Positions 5,609 to 13,512 of a stretch of 23,884 bases of DNA are shown here, piece after piece. The notes under the pieces are model-generated. The model was not told the DNA's origin and ran no database searches. It saw nothing but the letters and a program-made list of their open reading frames with translations. How positions within the stretch are numbered: the first letter of the stretch is position 1; every line of letters starts with the position of its first letter. The stretch is from DATFUL01 sp041499035. GTDB lineage: Bacteria > Patescibacteriota > Microgenomatia > UBA8517. Location: assembly GCA_041499035.1 (NCBI GenBank), contig JBGQJK010000015.1:1-23884 (forward strand), in the 5' to 3' direction. Position numbers and translations under genes: made by a program.

Positions 5609-8203
5609 TTACGGTACGACTCCATGAATGGGTTGAGATTTTAGGGCTCTAGCTTCTTTCTTCATTAACGCTGGCTTCTCGGCTTTATATTGTTTGGTGT
5701 ATAGTTTGCGTGAAGACTCAATAACTTCATTTATTCTATTTTGGCTGTACTCAATATGGACCGGGATAGTGACCCCTGAAAACGGTTCTTCGGGGTTCAG
5801 TGCGCCTAACTTCATATAAAAGTGGTACGAGGGGAGATTTGCAATCTCCCCCTGCTCAACGTACGGTCTAAATTGTGGCAAGATCAGCCGCTCATCTTCC
5901 GGGTTAGCAGATCTAAAACAGATGACAGTGCCAGTATTGGCAAGTGTTACATTGACGAGCGAATCCTCTTCAATTTGTGAGGTTGTCTGGTGAGCCAGAA
6001 TCGCGCTAAGTCGGTACTTCCGTGCCTCAGATAGTATCTGTGCAAACGCCGGAGTCGCGAAGTTTTGGAATTCATCAACGTACAAGTAAAAGTCTTTTCG
6101 ATCTTCCGGCTTCATCCGTGCACGTTTGAGAGCTGCCAGTTGAATTTTAGCCATGATAAGGACGCCAAAAACACTTGAGTTGTCTTCTCCAATCTTGCCT
6201 TTTGAGAGATTACATAACAAAACCTTTCCCTCATTCAGGATTCTATCAAAGTTGATTGTCGATTTAGGCTGTTCCAATATCCGCTTCGCGGTTGGCGAAA
6301 ACAGGAAGCGTCCTATCTTATTCGTAATCGGTGAAATCATTTTTACCTTCTGGTAATCTCCGGCTTTGTCGAATTCATACTTCCAGAAATCTTTTAAGTT
6401 TTCATCGGTCAAATTACGCACTACAGATTTTCTAAACGGCGTGTTAATAAGGAGTTTATATATCGTAAATAGCGTCGCGTCAGGTACGGTAAATGCGGTG
6501 TGAATGGTGTTTCTTAAGATATATTCCATTCTCGGACCAGAATATTTGTCGGAATAGATTTTATGAAATACAGAGATAATGCTTTCGGCAATAAATTCTT
6601 TCTCTCTCACGGTATCTTCTGCATTGAGTCCGGGGGTGAGCTCGAGAAGATTAATACCCATCGGATAGCTAATATCATCAGGGTTGAAATAAATAACATC
6701 CGGGATTCGCTCTCTCGGAATAACCGATAAAATCTGATCGATTAAGTCCCCATGAGGATCAATAACGCATAAGCCTTTATTGTTTTTTATATCCTGTTCG
6801 ATCATCGACAACAGCATGGTCGATTTACCTGTGCCGGTTGCTCCTAGGATATATACATGACGACGACGTTCATCCGCAGTCAGACCTATTTTCGTTTCTG
6901 ATCCACCGTAGGTATTTTTAGCAAAATATATATCAAGTGCTGTTTTTTGTTTGAGTGAGAGCGGTGCCGGAAGTTCTTTGCTGTGTTGTTTTACTATGTC
7001 TTCTGTTTTGGTCATACTCGTATAGGGAAAGTGATAGAGATCCGATACCTCAGTTGAGGAGAGGATAAGCGATCCAAACGGCGCCAGTACCCTCTGCTTG
7101 TAAAGGTATTCTTTTATCCGATCAAATACACGAAGCTTTAATCGAACAGAAGCTATTAAAGCCTGATAGTCAGAGTTGTTCAAGGAAGCCAGAGCCGAGC
7201 GAAAGCCCCGCCCTCTACTATGAAGTTCACCATAATTATTACTTGCCACCAAGAGCCGTATAGAGGCAGAGAATAACTGTTGATCGAGTTTGTGCTTCAC
7301 TAACTGTTCGAGTTCAAGTTGATACGGATTAGGAGTTTTTTCTTGTAGTTTATTGCCACCCAAAGTTAGAAATGGCCCTTCGCGCCCATCGCTCGCAAAA
7401 AATACCATAATTCCTATGGGCAGGAGAAGTATTCGCAAAATTAAAAGGAAAACGAATTTAACAACACCAAAAATTGGATTACCTGATTGATCATCGTTGA
7501 TATTTCCTACAAGGTCTTTACTTGAATAAATAAGTCTGGATATCCGAGATATTGACGGTACCGTAGATTTATTTAGTGGGGAAAGAACCATTTGAATGGC
7601 AACTATGTCGTCGCTACTTAGCTTAGTCATACTTCCCGTTAAGTAGGCAATCGGATCGTGTCGATCCAGCTCTTCCTGATGTTTAAGAGGATATGCAAAA
7701 TGATGGGACAAACGAAAGCTAGTAACCCGTTTGTATTGTATTGAAAGAGAATCAAGATAATCAGATGTCTCTTTTATACTAAGTCCGGGTAAATACGATA
7801 GTAGTGTTTTCTTTACGAGATCAGCATCGTCTTCATTTATGCGAGCATAGTATGTAATTCCTCCCTCTTTGGTAGAGGCGATCTCGAAAGAATAATGATT
7901 GCGAATATCAAATATGCGAGAGATAAACGAGCGTTGTTTGGCTAGTCCATTAATGACTGTAAAGAGTTGCTCAGTCGTATAAGCCGCCTGTTCGGTGTTT
8001 TTGAGAGGTTGGAGTTCAAAAATAATATATTTTTCTTTCAGTTGTTGAAAGTGGAGTACCAACCGAATGATCTGATAAATAATGTAAAAAAGAGTTAATA
8101 TGCCGACAAGAACCAAAACAGGAACAGCAAAGGTGTGATACAAAACAAGAAAATATTTATACGAGGGTAAAAGAAGTTGTTGAAGCGATTTAAAATTTTC
8201 CAT
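5609..8203 (-). CDS. TraD/VirD4-like conjugative DNA transfer ATPase
   Basis: An 864-aa membrane ATPase related to type IV coupling proteins, which pump DNA in conjugation. Residues 18-50 form an N-terminal transmembrane segment and 247-270 a second hydrophobic segment. The motor domain follows: Walker A GATGTGKST (454-462), then VIDPHGDL, Walker B YLYVDEFQNF (707-714) and the QT sensor AHQTTSQI. The C-terminus is a basic tail. No SD precedes ATG 8203. The neighbours (replication-relaxation protein, recombinase) suggest an integrative, possibly conjugative element, but no relaxase, VirB4 or pilus genes are in the window. The element may be mobilisable only, or the rest may lie elsewhere. Similar chromosomal DUF87/TraD-like ATPases exist in CPR, so transfer is an inference. 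Confidence 0.85.
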   Translation of the reverse strand: MENFKSLQQLLLPSYKYFLVLYHTFAVPVLVLVGILTLFYIIYQIIRLVLHFQQLKEKYIIFELQPLKNTEQAAYTTEQLFTVINGLAKQRSFISRIFDIRNHYSFEIASTKEGGITYYARINEDDADLVKKTLLSYLPGLSIKETSDYLDSLSIQYKRVTSFRLSHHFAYPLKHQEELDRHDPIAYLTGSMTKLSSDDIVAIQMVLSPLNKSTVPSISRISRLIYSSKDLVGNINDDQSGNPIFGVVKFVFLLILRILLLPIGIMVFFASDGREGPFLTLGGNKLQEKTPNPYQLELEQLVKHKLDQQLFSASIRLLVASNNYGELHSRGRGFRSALASLNNSDYQALIASVRLKLRVFDRIKEYLYKQRVLAPFGSLILSSTEVSDLYHFPYTSMTKTEDIVKQHSKELPAPLSLKQKTALDIYFAKNTYGGSETKIGLTADERRRHVYILGATGTGKSTMLLSMIEQDIKNNKGLCVIDPHGDLIDQILSVIPRERIPDVIYFNPDDISYPMGINLLELTPGLNAEDTVREKEFIAESIISVFHKIYSDKYSGPRMEYILRNTIHTAFTVPDATLFTIYKLLINTPFRKSVVRNLTDENLKDFWKYEFDKAGDYQKVKMISPITNKIGRFLFSPTAKRILEQPKSTINFDRILNEGKVLLCNLSKGKIGEDNSSVFGVLIMAKIQLAALKRARMKPEDRKDFYLYVDEFQNFATPAFAQILSEARKYRLSAILAHQTTSQIEEDSLVNVTLANTGTVICFRSANPEDERLILPQFRPYVEQGEIANLPSYHFYMKLGALNPEEPFSGVTIPVHIEYSQNRINEVIESSRKLYTKQYKAEKPALMKKEARALKSQPIHGVVP

Positions 8204-8265
8204 AATCCGACCTATGCAGGCAGGATTTGATAGGAGTATACAGCAAGTTTCTCAAGGGGACAATT

Positions 8266-9213
8266 TTAGTTTACCTTGTTTGTAGGAGTATTTTTTAGAA
8301 AGTTCACAAGATTACTTATGAATATACCTTTTTTAAGTGCAGTTGCTTCATTAGTTGTGTAAGCAATAGGAGGATAAATAACACAATTTTTATATGGTTT
8401 TAACATCGTTAGTTGTTCTGTGGTCATTTCGTCAGAATGGTCAAGAATAAAAGATATTTCATTTCTTTTTAGTCTTTCCACTATCGCTTCCAAATCTACT
8501 ATCTCCATGGGACTAGGATTTACTAACAAAGCATCCTTTTTAAGGGACTGAATAAGTTCTTTAGTAAATAAACCGTTAGTTTCGGCAGTTAGGGAAGTGT
8601 TTATGGTAACAATATCCGAGGTTTCAAGAAGTTCTTATAATTCTTTGTAGACTATTCCTTTCCTTTCACTGTCACTCTTTCTATTTTTAGACCAGTAGGA
8701 TACTTTCGACCCAAAACCAATTGCTATCTCCGCAGTACGTTTTCCTATATTTCCTAAGCCAACAATTCCAAAGGTCTTATTCCTTATCTCAATTCCTGTA
8801 AAACCGGCTTCAGAATAATCATTATTTCTTGCTTGGGTTTTTGCTCGTTCCAGCTCTCTCAAATATTCTAAGATAGACCCGATAGTAAATTCGGCAACAC
8901 CCTCGGTTGCGTAATCAGCAATATTACATACTGTTATGCCTTTACTCGCAGCATATTTGAGATCAATGCCACCAACACCTGTCCCGTACATTCCAACGTA
9001 TTTTAGGTTAGGAGCGTTGTCTATTATTTTTGGAGTTACTTTTGCACCAAGTTTCACAAGTAAGCAATCAGTTTCCTTAAGGTTTTCATCAACGGACGCA
9101 TCGTCATAAGGAAGCATGGTTTTTTCATCTGTAATCGAATTAAGCTTATGCCAATAGTCCTCTTCCATCTCTTTTCCAGAGTAGCCCAGAAGCAATATTT
9201 TCTTGAATTTCAT
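8266..9213 (-). pseudogene. D-2-hydroxyacid dehydrogenase-like gene with an in-frame TAA
   Basis: One reading frame of 316 codons, interrupted only by TAA at 8637-8635 (codon 193). Upstream is a 192-aa N-terminal part with the NAD-binding GLGNIG (152-157); downstream the same frame continues with ELLETSDIVTINTSLTAET, the expected family sequence. The family reduces 2-keto acids with NAD(P)H. Beyond the stop, the catalytic Arg (usually NxxRG) is missing in LVNPSPMEIVD and the catalytic His (usually PHIA) is Pro in YPPIAYTT. The gene therefore looks degenerate in two ways. TATAAT lies 8 nt before ATG 9213, so the 5' part may still be transcribed. No CPR code is known to reassign TAA. A sequencing error at the stop cannot be excluded, but it would not restore the active site. 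Confidence 0.8.
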
Positions 9214-9247
9214 ACTCTTTGATTATACAACTTCGGGCAATAACAAT

Positions 9248-9472
9248 TTAGAAGGGTAAAACTTGAGAAGACTTAACTTTTAGTGCTTTACAGATACTTT
9301 CTAACACTGAAAAAGTAGGATTTTCTTCGCCTCGCTCAATTCCTGCGTAGTGCGTGGTAGAAATTTTACTCATTTTAGCCACTTCTTCTTGGGAAAGTTC
9401 CTTTTGCTCCCGCACCACACGCAGGGTTTTGCCAAATTCCCGCTGACTCTTTTCGTTTGGATTTGCTGTCAT
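9248..9472 (-). CDS. XRE-family HTH transcriptional regulator
   Basis: A 74-aa protein that is almost entirely a Cro/C1-type helix-turn-helix: FGKTLRVVREQKELSQEEVAKMSKISTTHYAGIERGEENPTFSVLESICKALKV. The LSQEEVA, THYAGIERGEENPT and LESICKAL blocks are diagnostic. I chose ATG 9472 (MTANPNEKSQ). A TACAAT -10 lies 6 nt upstream (9484-9479) with no SD, a typical leaderless start, so the longer upstream reading is unlikely. It is a candidate repressor for the recombinase promoter or for the element's other genes. No inducer or dimerisation domain is attached. Confidence 0.9.
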   Translation of the reverse strand: MTANPNEKSQREFGKTLRVVREQKELSQEEVAKMSKISTTHYAGIERGEENPTFSVLESICKALKVKSSQVLPF

Positions 9473-9515
9473 AATTTTATTGTAACACCTGTTGGCTCTA
9501 GCTATGTAATTTCTA

Positions 9516-9905
9516 CTATGGTTTGTAACTATTTCGCAACCGCTCAATTACTTCATCGGTAATCCAATTACCATCTTTATCGATATCAATAACCCATTCT
9601 CCACGCTCATTATATAAACTTTTGCCACCCTCCGTACGAGGCCAACCTTTTTCATAACGACTACATCTCGTCTGTGCTGTTGCCAATTTAGTTGAAACTT
9701 CCTTTTGTTTCCAATCAGTATTTCCATGCCTTGCCTTACACCAAACATCTCTGTTTGTTCCGAAGTTCTTACCTCCAGTACCAGTCTCGGCCAATGTTGG
9801 ATCCGAAACAAACCCTACACCTGGCTCATATGGGAGTGCATGACATTCCCCATTTTTTTCATAAAGCTCGCAAACACCTGTAACTATCCTAATTCTTTCG
9901 TTCAT
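9516..9905 (-). CDS. 129-aa hypothetical protein with a DxDxDG loop
   Basis: An open frame from ATG 9905 (MNERIRIVTGVCELYEKNGE). I do not recognise a family. It has four Cys residues, a Gly-rich stretch (ETGTGGKNFGTN), several Trp residues and near the C-terminus DIDKDGNWITDEV, an EF-hand-like acidic loop that may bind calcium. There is no signal peptide or membrane segment. It lies 43 bp upstream of the XRE gene on the same strand and divergent from the recombinase operon. No SD is seen. The function is unknown; as part of the mobile region it is probably accessory. Confidence 0.6.
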   Translation of the reverse strand: MNERIRIVTGVCELYEKNGECHALPYEPGVGFVSDPTLAETGTGGKNFGTNRDVWCKARHGNTDWKQKEVSTKLATAQTRCSRYEKGWPRTEGGKSLYNERGEWVIDIDKDGNWITDEVIERLRNSYKP

Positions 9906-9993
9906 GGTATTAACTTGTAATATTTATTGCTATTTTACTACATCCTATAGGAAGATCAAATTAATACTTGAAAATTACAGATAATGATAAGAA

Positions 9994-10080
9994 CAACTAT
10001 AGTTGCAATCTAGCCTCGTATTTTATAGAGTTTCTGCTTGACAACTATAGCTATAATTGCTATTCTGTAACTATAGTTGT
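9994..10080 (+). promoter_or_regulatory. Recombinase operon promoter with three AACTATAGTT-type sites
   Basis: A near-consensus promoter: TTGACA (10038-10043), 17-bp spacer, TATTCT (10061-10066). Palindromic sites CAACTATAGTTG (9994-10005), CAACTATAGCTA (10042-10053, imperfect) and AACTATAGTT (10069-10078) lie upstream, over the spacer and at the transcription start. Spacing of this kind usually means tight repression of an integrase. The XRE protein is the obvious candidate binder, by inference. Confidence 0.65.
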
Positions 10081-10102
10081 AGTTTGGTATGAGGTAATAG
10101 CC

Positions 10103-10318
10103 ATGATTAAGAAAGAGTATTTGGAGAAGTTTAAGAAGCTCTATAAGGATAAATACGATATTACACTCTCAGATGAGGAAACAACCGAACTGGCAACCCA
10201 TTTTTTAAATCTCATGGAAATTCTTATCCGACCAAAATCCAAGCCCAAGGTAATAAACCCGATAAATTCTCAAACTAATAAAGAGGAAAGGAGGGATTAT
10301 GCGACTGGGAGAATATAA
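10103..10318 (+). CDS. 71-aa small protein ahead of the recombinase
   Basis: Starts at ATG 10103 (MIKKEYLEKFKKLYKDKYDI) with SD GAGGTAA 5-10 nt upstream; the longer reading from 9968 would cross the promoter and operators. The body is a charged helix pair (YLEKFKKLYKDKY, then LSDEETTELATHFLNLMEIL), followed by a basic Pro/Lys/Asn-rich tail. It overlaps the recombinase start by 20 bp, so the two are translationally coupled. Small helical proteins of this sort commonly precede serine recombinases in CPR elements. It could be a directionality or accessory factor, but no function is established. Confidence 0.75.
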   Translation: MIKKEYLEKFKKLYKDKYDITLSDEETTELATHFLNLMEILIRPKSKPKVINPINSQTNKEERRDYATGRI

Positions 10319-11969
10319 CACGCAGCCTAAGAGCGATCTTCCAATAGTACTCCGTTATATGATGTATTGCCGGAAAAGCAGTGAATCAGATGAACGGCAA
10401 ATTCAGTCGCTTCCGGATCAAATAACCAATCTTACGGCCCTTCTCCATCAAAAAGGTGTTGAACTCGTCGGCGAACCATTACAGGAACAGCGAACTGCCA
10501 AAATCCCCGGAAGACCAATTTTCGGACGTCTTATCCAGATGATTGAAGATAATGAGATAAACGCCATCGTACTTCTTAATCCTTCACGGCTATCACGAAA
10601 TACCGTAGATACCGGACGCATTATTTACATGATGGATCAGGGTAAACTTCTTGAGGTGATGACGCCGTATCAGACATTTCGCAATAACCCGAATGACAAA
10701 TTTATGCTCAATCTCTTATGTACGCAGGCAAAACTGGAAAACGACAATAAAAGCGTCAATATCACCGAAGCTCTTAAACTCAAAGCAGAGCGAGGCGTAT
10801 TCCCAGGCCGTGCAAGACCCGGCTACAAGAATAACCATGAGAAGCCACAAGGACTGCGGGACATCTCCATACACCCAGTATATTTTCCATTGATGAGAAA
10901 GCTTTTTGATTTAGCCTTAACAGGTAATTACAGCGTTGAAGCCTTGATTAGGGAAGCTAAAATATTGGGAATAAGAAGTTTAAAGTCCGGTAAACCTATT
11001 GTAAAAAGCTGGATGCATAGACTGTTGCGAGACCCGTTTTATACCGGCAGATTTATGTACTGCGGAAAGTTGTATCAAGGGCAACATCCGGCAATGCTCA
11101 CTGATGCAGAATTTAATCTTTTGCAAGATATTTTGGATGGCACATCAAGAGGAAGACTACAAAAACATGACTTTGCCCTCAATGGCATTATGGAGTGCGG
11201 CGAGTGTCACTATTGCATTACCGCCCAAGAGCATATCAGAAAATATAAAAATGGCACGCAGCAGGTTTTCGACTATTACTGCTGTACGAAGAAAGGCGAA
11301 ACTAAATGTCGCCAGCCCTACACGGCAACAGGTAAATTAGAGGGTAAGTTTGCTAACGACCTTTTACAACTAAAAATCAAGGATAAGGAATTTATCGACT
11401 GGGCGTATGAGGCTCTCGAGGAGACTAAGGAAAAGAATCAAGAGCTTCATAAGGATAGCTTTGAAGCCCACCAGACCGCTTTAGATGGGGTTAACAGACG
11501 AATTGATAATCTCATAGCTCTTAAGATCTCACCGGAAAATGACGGGAACCTCCTTTCTGACACAGAATTTGCAGATAGAAAACGCGGGCTTATGATGGAG
11601 AAAGAAACAATTACCCGCCAACTTGCGCAGTGCAACCCAAACGGATCAGATTGGGCAGAAGTAGCCCGTGACGCATTTGACTTTGCACTTTTGGCGAACG
11701 ACCGCTTTAATCACGGAGAATCAGACGACAAAAGAGTGATATTTAAGGCAATCGGCGTGAACCCGATCTTACTAGATCATAAATTGAACTATCAGCCTCG
11801 ATTTATCTTTATGAAGATCCAGGAGGGTACAAAAAAGACTAATGACGAAATTGATAGGCTTGAACCTCAAAATAGCCCTTCAAATCGGGCAGATTTGAAA
11901 AACTACGTAAAAAGTTCTGTATGGTGCCGGGGACAGGAGTTGAACCTGCACGCCTTTAAGGGGCACTAG
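10299..11969 (+). CDS. Large serine recombinase (integrase)
   Basis: A 556-aa site-specific recombinase that integrates and excises the element through a 5'-phosphoserine DNA link. The N-terminal resolvase domain has YCRKSSESDERQIQS (catalytic Ser near residue 27) and the LLNPSRLSRN helix (residues 91-100). A recombinase domain follows (GVFPGRARPGYK; HRLLRDPFYTGRF), then a zinc ribbon with Cys299, 302, 305, 327, 328 and 336, and a coiled-coil near 375-440. SD GAAAGGAGGG precedes ATG 10299. The last 14 or so codons (WCRGQELNLHAFKGH) are the antisense of tRNA-Leu(UAG): the frame runs into the chromosomal tRNA and stops there. The C-terminus therefore depends on the integration site, and the native end in the circular form may differ. 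Confidence 0.93.
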   Translation: MRLGEYNTQPKSDLPIVLRYMMYCRKSSESDERQIQSLPDQITNLTALLHQKGVELVGEPLQEQRTAKIPGRPIFGRLIQMIEDNEINAIVLLNPSRLSRNTVDTGRIIYMMDQGKLLEVMTPYQTFRNNPNDKFMLNLLCTQAKLENDNKSVNITEALKLKAERGVFPGRARPGYKNNHEKPQGLRDISIHPVYFPLMRKLFDLALTGNYSVEALIREAKILGIRSLKSGKPIVKSWMHRLLRDPFYTGRFMYCGKLYQGQHPAMLTDAEFNLLQDILDGTSRGRLQKHDFALNGIMECGECHYCITAQEHIRKYKNGTQQVFDYYCCTKKGETKCRQPYTATGKLEGKFANDLLQLKIKDKEFIDWAYEALEETKEKNQELHKDSFEAHQTALDGVNRRIDNLIALKISPENDGNLLSDTEFADRKRGLMMEKETITRQLAQCNPNGSDWAEVARDAFDFALLANDRFNHGESDDKRVIFKAIGVNPILLDHKLNYQPRFIFMKIQEGTKKTNDEIDRLEPQNSPSNRADLKNYVKSSVWCRGQELNLHAFKGH

Positions 11970-12008
11970 GTCCTAAACCTAGCGTGTATGCCATTTCACC
12001 ACCCCGGC
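11922..12008 (-). tRNA. tRNA-Leu (anticodon UAG)
   Basis: Acceptor GCCGGGG/CCCCGGC, discriminator A and an encoded CCA (11924-11922). The anticodon loop TTTAGGA gives UAG. The long variable arm is typical of Leu, and the T-arm is GGTTCAACTCC. It is the integration site of the element and stays intact because the crossover falls at its 3' end. Confidence 0.93.
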
Positions 12009-12017
12009 ATTAGGCTA

Positions 12018-12545
12018 TTATATATCGAAAGATAGCGGGAGTGCATCGATTTTAGATACGAAGTAGGAAACCTTACTTGCCCAGGTTGAGGATGGGGGTG
12101 CATATATTCTGGCAATCTTGGAAATGGATACGGCACCCTTACTTATATAATTTTCCTTAAGGGTTTTACTGACGACTTCTATAGAATCCGGCCAGGACTT
12201 AAAGCTGTAATTTCCGTTTACCCAGCCATAGGCGTTATATGAACCCGTTGGAATTTGCTTGCCGAATGTAGATTCTACGCCGGAAATGGCAGGTACCATC
12301 CTCCAGTCAATGCCATAAAAATCCGCGTTTTTAATAAATACAATTGAATACGGGGTTAGCGGTGAATTAAATTTGGTCAGAAACTTCCTGAGCGTGTATT
12401 CTCTGTAATCGAAGTGCGCGGCCTTAGCTTCCTTAAATTTTGGCACCGCAGAGCCGCCAGCCTCAATTGGTTTTGCATAGCAAGGGGCTACAGTAATCGC
12501 CATAAGCGCTCCTACGGAAAGAATACAGGTTATTATTTTTGTCAT
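12018..12545 (-). CDS. Secreted lysozyme-like (lytic transglycosylase/glucosaminidase-type) protein
   Basis: A 175-aa protein with an N-terminal signal peptide (MTKIITCILSVGALMAITVA, cleavage likely after the Ala near residue 24). The catalytic region IDWRMVPAISGVESTFGK has Glu91 in the place of the lysozyme-fold general acid, followed by SYNAYGWVNG and the DSIEVVSKTL helix. It probably cleaves peptidoglycan glycan strands outside the membrane; the exact family (SLT or glucosaminidase) is not certain. ATG 12545 is chosen for the signal peptide; a GTG at 12614 would put the leader terminator inside the gene. It is a paralogue of the 13513-14151 product. It has its own promoter and a leader with an intrinsic terminator at 12556-12588. 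No SD is visible. Confidence 0.8.
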   Translation of the reverse strand: MTKIITCILSVGALMAITVAPCYAKPIEAGGSAVPKFKEAKAAHFDYREYTLRKFLTKFNSPLTPYSIVFIKNADFYGIDWRMVPAISGVESTFGKQIPTGSYNAYGWVNGNYSFKSWPDSIEVVSKTLKENYISKGAVSISKIARIYAPPSSTWASKVSYFVSKIDALPLSFDI

Positions 12546-12555
12546 AATATTAGCT

Positions 12556-12588
12556 AAAAAAGAAGGGGGATACCTTTCGGTACCCCCC
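12556..12588 (-). terminator. Intrinsic terminator in the leader of the lysozyme-like gene
   Basis: On the minus strand GGGGGGTACC, tetraloop GAAA, GGTATCCCCC forms a 10-bp stem (one G-U pair) followed by TTCTTTTTT. It lies between a good promoter (12675-12647) and the ATG at 12545, so it can only attenuate this gene or end a short RNA. Confidence 0.8.
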
Positions 12589-12640
12589 AAATATAATCCT
12601 AACGCCAGAATCACGTTTCCGTGCCCTAGCCTCAGAACGT
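12589..12640 (-). ncRNA. Structured leader or small RNA ahead of the terminator
   Basis: Predicted transcript from about 12640 to the terminator. It contains CACG-GAAA-CGTG (a GNRA-capped hairpin near 12610-12621) flanked by CTAGGG and GTTAGG segments. The layout (promoter, compact fold, terminator, ORF) is that of a riboswitch or small-RNA gene. I recognise no known class. Confidence 0.35.
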
Positions 12641-12646
12641 AGAAAT

Positions 12647-12675
12647 ACTATAGCATTACATTATAGGGTTGTCAA
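12647..12675 (-). promoter_or_regulatory. Promoter of the leader and lysozyme-like gene
   Basis: Minus strand: -35 TTGACA (12675-12670), 17-bp spacer, -10 TATAGT (12652-12647). This is one of the best sigma-70-type matches in the window. Confidence 0.75.
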
Positions 12676-12735
12676 GTCATTTTTTGATATCACCCTTTTT
12701 ACGTTGACCTCACTATATTTTCCGTACGAGGATAA

Positions 12736-13491
12736 CTATTGTTTCTTTGCTAAGATAAAAATTGAAGGTCCAAAGTCTATGTAGGAAAAGGGTTTTTGTA
12801 AAACAGATTCAACAGCGACTAATAGATCTGTCGGGAATATTTTTTTAAAGAAAGCATTTCTTATATTGCTTACCGACCTTTCGTCTACAACCTTGAATCC
12901 GTAATTATCCAAGACTTCTGCAATCCTATCGGGATGGTAGTTCAGAAAAGGCAAGGTGCCTTTTTTAACCGACTTTTTACTTCTAATGTCGTTTGTAGTT
13001 CTGTCCTCCAAGAATGAGTAATTCCCCCTTAAAAACTGACGGAGGGTTGCTTTTATATGCTTCTTATTGGGAAACTCAAAAATGAAGTAGCCGCCCGGCG
13101 CAAGCATCCTGTGTATTATCTTGAAAGCTGTATCAATGTCCTCGATATGGTGTAGGACCCTTATCATAATTATCAGATTAATCGAGCCTGATCGAATTTT
13201 TGCTGGCAAATTTTCGAGAGACGAATGAACAAATTTTATATTTTTTCGATCCTTAAAAGCCGCGCGCGCGGCTTTAAGCGTTCTTGAGGAAGGGTCGGTT
13301 AATATTACCTTTTTAGCCCGGAAGGCATATGAAGACGCAAGTCTGCCAAAACCGGCTCCAACTTCCAAAATCGTCCTAAGACTCTTTATTTTCTGAAGAA
13401 AAGCTTTTAGGGCAACAAGCTCTGATTTATGTTCATATTCACGACCAATCCAATACCCCGGGTAATCAAACGTGTCGTAAGCTGCTGGCAT
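12736..13491 (-). CDS. Class I SAM-dependent methyltransferase
   Basis: A 251-aa methyltransferase. Motif I is ILEVGAGFGRLA (41-52), then the acidic residue in VILTDPSS, motif III-like INLIIMIRVLHHIED and the post-motif LAPGGYFIFEFPN. The HHIED and PGG blocks place it with small-molecule, lipid or sugar methyltransferases of the Methyltransf_11 type rather than DNA or rRNA enzymes; the substrate is unknown. It begins 22 bp after the stop of the upstream lysozyme-like gene and is likely co-transcribed with it, though TACAAT 9 nt before ATG 13491 (no SD) could give a separate leaderless mRNA. The context suggests a cell-envelope task, by inference. Confidence 0.85.
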   Translation of the reverse strand: MPAAYDTFDYPGYWIGREYEHKSELVALKAFLQKIKSLRTILEVGAGFGRLASSYAFRAKKVILTDPSSRTLKAARAAFKDRKNIKFVHSSLENLPAKIRSGSINLIIMIRVLHHIEDIDTAFKIIHRMLAPGGYFIFEFPNKKHIKATLRQFLRGNYSFLEDRTTNDIRSKKSVKKGTLPFLNYHPDRIAEVLDNYGFKVVDERSVSNIRNAFFKKIFPTDLLVAVESVLQKPFSYIDFGPSIFILAKKQ

Positions 13492-13512
13492 GGCGCGAGT
13501 ATTGTACTACAT

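Larger units (their letters stand above)
2200..11921. mobile_element. Integrated element inserted at the tRNA-Leu(UAG) 3' end
   Basis: The right end is well supported: the recombinase gene abuts the CCA end of an intact tRNA-Leu. The content (DUF2958, replication-relaxation, TraD-like ATPase, HTH-Fic, XRE repressor, recombinase) is that of an integrative element. The left end is a guess. I found no long direct repeat of the tRNA end, as expected for serine integrases with very short crossover cores. Genes at 2403, 2774, 10103 and 10299 carry strong SDs, unlike the leaderless-type genes outside. The RT and AlaX region could lie inside or outside. Confidence 0.5.

Noticed and set aside
8635..8637. 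TAA read through by a recoded genetic code
   Set aside because: The code change known in CPR concerns TGA, and TAA ends other genes here such as the RT, GNAT and pyrG.
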